Shown piece after piece: positions 59,743-64,000 of a stretch of DNA of 64,000 nucleotides (the first letter of the stretch is position 1; each line of letters begins with the position of its first letter). The notes under the pieces are model-generated. The model saw nothing but the letters and a program-made list of their open reading frames with translations, ran no database searches and had not been told where the DNA came from. The stretch is from Silene latifolia (lineage: Eukaryota > Streptophyta > Magnoliopsida > Caryophyllales > Caryophyllaceae), in contig NC_133538.1 in assembly GCF_048544455.1 (NCBI RefSeq), positions 440,198,311 to 440,262,310 of the forward strand, read 5' to 3'. A program made the translations under genes and the position numbers.

Positions 59743-60976
59743 TTTAGTATTCATAAACCTCTTATTAGACATTTCTAGTAACTTTATAAATTTAGTTTAG
59801 TCATAAACTAATTAGATCTTATGCATGCATAACAAAATAATACAAAGTAAGAAGAAAACGATCTACTTACAATGAGGGCCGAATGGTTATACTAATTTGG
59901 ACACCTTCCAAATTAGTGTTCTTAAGAAAATCGTAGTGCTCAAAAGATGAACTTAGATCCAATTTTAGAATCTACTCCTCAAGGATTTGTACCAAGATAA
60001 CCCTCTTAAACAAATACTAATTTATTACTAGTAATTAGTATATGTACCCTAAATTTATTACTAGTAATTAGTATTAGTGATTTTGTGAGTTTTTACTTCT
60101 TAAGTGTTCTAAACAAAAAGAGAGAATTTACAAATTACATATGTTTTTGTTAAGTAAGAATGACCAAAAATAAGAAGAGAAAATTCTTCTTATTTTCTAG
60201 GTGGCCGGGTAGCATGGGGAAGAAGGCCCAATGCATGCTCAAGTTTGTTCTTCTCAAGATTTAGGCTTGCATGCCTATCATTAGTAGGGTATGATTGTGT
60301 TTTAATAATTAAATGAACAAAACACAACCAACCTCCCATACCCCTTATTTACACGGCACCCATGAGTTAAAAGGGTCCATTTTAAGTTTGTCATATGTCA
60401 ATTTGTGTAGTGTGACATATTGGACATGTTACTAGACATGTTATTTAATAATGCATTTTTAACTTATTAAAAATCATTATATAAACAAAATAAATCACAT
60501 ACAAAAATTAACTAGTAATTTATTATTAAAAGAACTCAAAATGGGATTATAAATCACAACAACTTGTATTTATAATAAATCATTCATTCTTATTTTAATT
60601 GTTTCATAAACAATAATTAAACCTAATTAATAAAACAATTTTACATTACTTAGAACGAATCTTATTTAATCGAATTACAATAAGATACGAATTCTCACTC
60701 ACAAAATCATTCGTTCAATTTTAAGGAATTAATTAACTTGTATCAACATACAATTAATTAATTAATAAATTAAGAGAGTTACCCTAGAGGTATGACCTTA
60801 AGGGATCAACTGATCACCACCGTCATACGACAGTAATGTCAAACTCTAGTCAGCCAATCATTACCGATTAATGTGGATCAGTTGACAATAAAATATTACT
60901 TTCCCTCATGCATTCTTATTATGAGATTTAAACATGTGATCGCATTATGGTCGAAGACACTTAGCTTACTCCAACA
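59743..60976 (-). repeat. 5' LTR of element D
   Basis: This is the partner of 52186-53447. Its plus-left end reads tttagtattcataaacct (TG to TT at the terminus) and is preceded by the PBS complement gctctgatacca (59729-59740). It lacks a stretch present in the other copy near 52505-52560. Confidence 0.93.
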
Positions 60977-60981
60977 CTAAA

Positions 60982-62690
60982 ATATGGGGTAAAATTATAT
61001 ATATAATGAACACAACACATAGTAATTCACATAGCAAATTTGAAGACAAAATTTGATTTTGAATTTTCGAAAGTCGGGATTATCGAAAAAAGGTTGATTG
61101 TTTTGAAATCATTGAGATTCAAAAGACTTGGATTTGAATTTTGAAAGGGTTTGAAATTTGAATTTGAAAGTTGAAATATTCGAATTCGATTTCAAATGAG
61201 GCTGGAAATTTAAATTTTCCAAACGTTTGACTTGTACTTGGATGATTTGAAATTCGAGAGACCAGATGACTCTTGATGACTCGGGTATTTGACATTTGAA
61301 ACTGATTGGGGTCGACTCGACTTGTGACAAAACCCCATTGACAGACAGATTCCTAAGTGTGTAGGAACCTTAGCTAAGACGACTAACAGACGACGTGAAT
61401 CGAAGGCGAAAGGTATCATAATTTCCTATGCAAGTCTTTCTTGGAACGCGGACCATATCAAGTCGATTATCTTTTCCAACACCGTCAGATAAAGCTCATT
61501 CTGAAACATGACGATTACTCATCTGAATCTAGATCCTCATCCTAACCTAAATCGAATACTAAGACTGACTCGGTTGAAGGTGGCTTGATTTGGACTTGGT
61601 TAAAACCCGTAAGAAATCGACAAGATGAATGGTGGATGGGTTGATGGGCAACATGCCGGCTATAAAAGTCTCATTTTGGTCGAAAATTCTAATCCTAAAC
61701 TTTGGCGGTATCCTGACTTTAAAACATAGTTTTTTTAAAAGGGCTAGTTTAAAAGACGGTTTTGAAAATTGACTTGAATTTTTGAAAACTTCATTGACAC
61801 GAGAACACATAGCAAGTAGTCATTCGCATACTAGCATGAATGAATGAGCCTATACTCGACAAAGTCTCACTCGGTCTTCTAAATTGGGTCTATGCCAATT
61901 ATCCCACTTCATAAAAAAAGCCAAGTCCCCCATAAGCCCATAGTAATATGGTAGAACAAGTACTTGGAGATTCAGTAAAGACCACCTTGGTACTTAAACC
62001 AGGTATAATGGACGTCATCTCTTTACCTTGAAATCGACCCAAGGGGAGATGGTCCGAACCTAAAGTCTCAATTGGGTTATCCATGCATATGAAACAAATA
62101 CTAATTCATTCGGTTACCCGTCATTTAACTTTTGAAGTTACTCTACTCCCAAGCGGAGTCGCAAAAATGTGGATGTGAGAATTTGATAATTCACAGGGGT
62201 TTTGAAAAAGGAGTCGCCACCAAGTTTTAAGGAAAACTCTGAAACCGGTTTAGAGAAAAGGATTCGTGTGTAGGTATGTGTTAGGAAGTCTGTTAATAAG
62301 ACATCTAACTCCGCCTGTCGCAATGATGGCCTCTACTTAGAAAAATGATGGCTAGTCGAATGAATTGTATTTGTTGAAGTGCAAACAACGTTTTAACCCT
62401 AACATGTGAATTGATTTCATTGTCGATTTAATGCATGTGTTAAACTACTTTGTCAAAGTTGTTTTAACATATGAAATTCATTAGCTATTCTAACTAACAT
62501 GATCAAACACACAAGAGAGGGATAAGATGTATTCTTACTCTTAGCATAAGACGGATTAACACACGTTACTTATTAGTTAAGACACAACACGAATCAATAA
62601 CAATAGTAATTAAAATCTAAATTTGATAAAACAAATTAAACTAAAATTAAACACATATTATCAAATAAGAAGAACAAATTAAAACACATA
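60982..62690. other. Unassigned repeat-like DNA right of element D
   Basis: No gene is present. The first tens of bases probably continue the host sequence interrupted by D. The phrase ggagtcgccaccaagtttta at 62210-62229 and the runs of gactcg and ttgaaattcg-type words suggest LTR or UTR of a Tat/Ogre-like Ty3/gypsy element, but nothing here proves it. Short minus-strand frames have no recognisable domain. Confidence 0.35.
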
Positions 62691-62698
62691 AACTGGAC

Positions 62699-62766
62699 AG
62701 ACCCGTGCACTGTACGGATCTAGAATTTCGAGATATGTCAGATCTGACCCGTGCATTGCCCGGGTT
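62699..62766. repeat. Paired acccgtgca hairpin-like motifs
   Basis: gacccgtgcactgtacgga at about 62699 and gacccgtgcattgcccgggt at about 62747 are short, partly self-complementary units 48 bp apart. Such cccgtgca...cggg hairpins often mark plant Helitron 3' ends. After the second, 12 bases lead to ctat rather than a clear CTRR, so this may be a decayed Helitron end or another family. Confidence 0.35.
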
Positions 62767-63123
62767 TTTCACAAATACTATGTTAATTATAAAACAAATC
62801 TCTTATCTACTAAAATAATAGGTAATCTCACAATTTTTCCCTTCAAAAAGCATCTTCTTAAATAAGGAAGCTAATTAATTAATTGGATTTACTAAAAAAG
62901 AAAACTAATAATTATATTTTATTTCGTTAACTTATTATCTTTTCATTAAAATTAATCTTTTTTCACTAAGGTCTAAACTATAATCTCTTAATTATTTAAA
63001 ATATATAAAATTATAAATTGCTAAATATTTTATTGGTTTTATTATTTGAGAATGACTTAACCCATAGTCGTATAAAAATAACTGAAAATCACTATTATTA
63101 CTTTCGTGACAAAAAAAATTAAG
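62767..63123. other. AT-rich spacer before the right-hand copia gag
   Basis: I see no gene and no recognisable LTR end or PBS (no tggtatcagagc). The copia element starting at 63124 may therefore be 5'-truncated, or its LTR lies further left in unrecognised form. Confidence 0.5.
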
Positions 63124-64000
63124 ATGTCGGCGATGAACATAAAGATCGATCGCTTTACCGGGAGAAATAGTTTTAGTGTGTGCCAGATCAAGATGCGGGC
63201 TCTGTTGAAGCAACAAGGGTTGTGGGCGCCGCTTCAAAAGAAGCAGGAAGGCGCAGCCGTCGTTGCCGTCACTGCTGAGATGGCCAGTTTGGAGGAGAAG
63301 GCACATTCAACAATTATGTTGTGTCTTGCTGATGATATCATCACTAAAGTTGCGGAGGAAGATACCACCGCATGTCTTTGGGCAAAGCTCAAAAGTCTTT
63401 ATATGACGAAGTCTTTGACCAATAAGTTGCTTCTGAAGCAACGTCGATTCAGTCTGAGAATGCAGGAAGGTACGCGTCTTCGAGATCATTTAGATCAGTT
63501 AAACACAAATTTACTAGAACTGCGTAATATTGATGTTAAGGTAGAAGATGAGGATGTCGCATTAATTTTGTTAGTTTCTTTACCATTGTCGTATGAGAAT
63601 TTCGTACAGTCTTTTATTGTGGGTAAAGATACTGTATCTCTAGAAGATGTTAGGTCACTCTTCATACTAGATAACTGCGCCATAAGGCGGCTGGTACAGA
63701 TATAGACAATCAGGCTGCAGGGTTAGTAGCCAGCGGGGGTTATGGACAGGGAAATTCGGGGAAGAGAAATTATAAGAAGCCTTCTTATTCAGGTTCTTTT
63801 AATTCTGCTGGTACTTCTGGTACTTCTGTTTCTAAGGGTCCAAAACCTACTGATGTTTGTAACTACTGTAAAGGAAAGGGGCATTGGAAATTAGATTGCC
63901 CCAAGAAAGATAAACAGAACAAGTCTGGTACTGCTACTGTTGGTGTAGCAAATGCAAATTCCGAGGAAGATGATTATGCTCTAGTTACTAATAGGGTCAC
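63124..64000 (+). pseudogene. Copia gag (UBN2 type), cut by window end
   Basis: The start at ATG 63124 (MSAMNIKIDRFTGRNSFSVC) is preferred to a GTG 18 bases upstream. The frame reads a UBN2/Retrotran_gag_2 domain: IKMRALLKQQGLWAPL, TACLWAKLKSLYMTKSLTNK, LDQLNTNLLELRNIDVK and LLVSLPLSYENFVQSF. A frameshift lies between about 63660 and 63681. The second frame continues from 63681 (HKAAGTDIDNQAAGLV) and contains an intact CCHC zinc knuckle, CNYCKGKGHWKLDC, at 63858-63899. It remains open to the window end, where protease should follow. The domain layout fits the Tork/TNT1-like lineage and is unlike gag of C, D and E. Orientation is plus. Confidence 0.88.

Larger units (their letters stand above)
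52186..60976 (-). mobile_element. Element D: Ty1/copia element, pol largely decayed
   Basis: The LTRs are 52186-53447 (1262 bp) and 59743-60976 (1234 bp), TGTTGGAGTAAGCTAAGTGT...TTTATGAATC on the minus strand. The TSD is CTAAA on both sides (52181-52185 and 60977-60981). The PBS (tggtatcagagc) is at 59729-59740 and the PPT at 53448-53458. Gag is at 56541-57455. Its leader, 3' UTR and LTR ends are related to those of C and E, but most of the LTR body differs. The LTRs differ by point changes and a 30-bp length difference, so it is older than C. Confidence 0.93.

Noticed and set aside
60982..62690. Host gene between element D and the right-hand copia
   Set aside because: No frame over 100 codons, no domain, and the word composition matches LTR/UTR-like repeats.

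Overview
The window is plant nuclear DNA made almost entirely of transposable elements nested inside one another. I recognise no host gene. The lack of operons, the spliced transposon genes, the Athila, Copia and Helitron families, the Stowaway-type MITE and the AT-rich sequence all point to a flowering plant, most likely a dicot in a repeat-rich (perhaps pericentromeric) region. The species cannot be read from the sequence; Caryophyllales is only an impression.

Layout from outermost to innermost. (A) An Athila-type Ty3/gypsy element on the minus strand has its PBS at 50716-50735 and gag-pol in two blocks (50606-47555 and 7319-4835), followed by a third, envelope-like ORF at 4060-2455 and a 3' UTR to about 1490. 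(E) A plus-strand Ty1/copia element (7325-47549, LTRs 1148 and 1248 bp) is inserted in A's reverse transcriptase gene. Its leader carries a Stowaway-like MITE (9028-9223), and its gag-pol lies at 41491-45502. (B) A minus-strand LTR element (10183-41318, LTRs of about 1.33 kb, perfect TSD GTTTC) sits in E's leader. It has no gag or pol, only an Athila-ORF3-like gene at 12981-14558. Inside B are two independent insertions: (C) a minus-strand copia element (16243-24971, TSD CTAAC) and (H) a 14.7 kb minus-strand Helitron (25038-39785) with a spliced RepHel gene and a spliced RPA1-like gene. (D) Another minus-strand copia element (52186-60976, TSD CTAAA) lies just beyond A's 5' LTR sequence. A further copia element begins near the right edge (gag at 63124, running off the window).

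All coding regions are damaged to some degree. E, A and D mostly keep their reading frames but carry premature stops, nearly all of which fit C:G to T:A transitions as expected from deamination of methylated cytosine. C has LTRs that differ by only about 1% but a ruined interior, so it probably moved as an already defective copy.

The most interesting structures are: the gag-pol-less element B, whose only gene is an Athila-like ORF3 preceded by a candidate 5'-UTR intron ending immediately at the ATG, an arrangement shared with A; phased arrays of the palindrome TACTCGATCGAGTA in B's LTRs and near its ORF3; a conserved 3' UTR with two PPT-like motifs and a hairpin overlapping the PPT in C, D and E; and exon duplications and shared promoter-like repeats in the Helitron.
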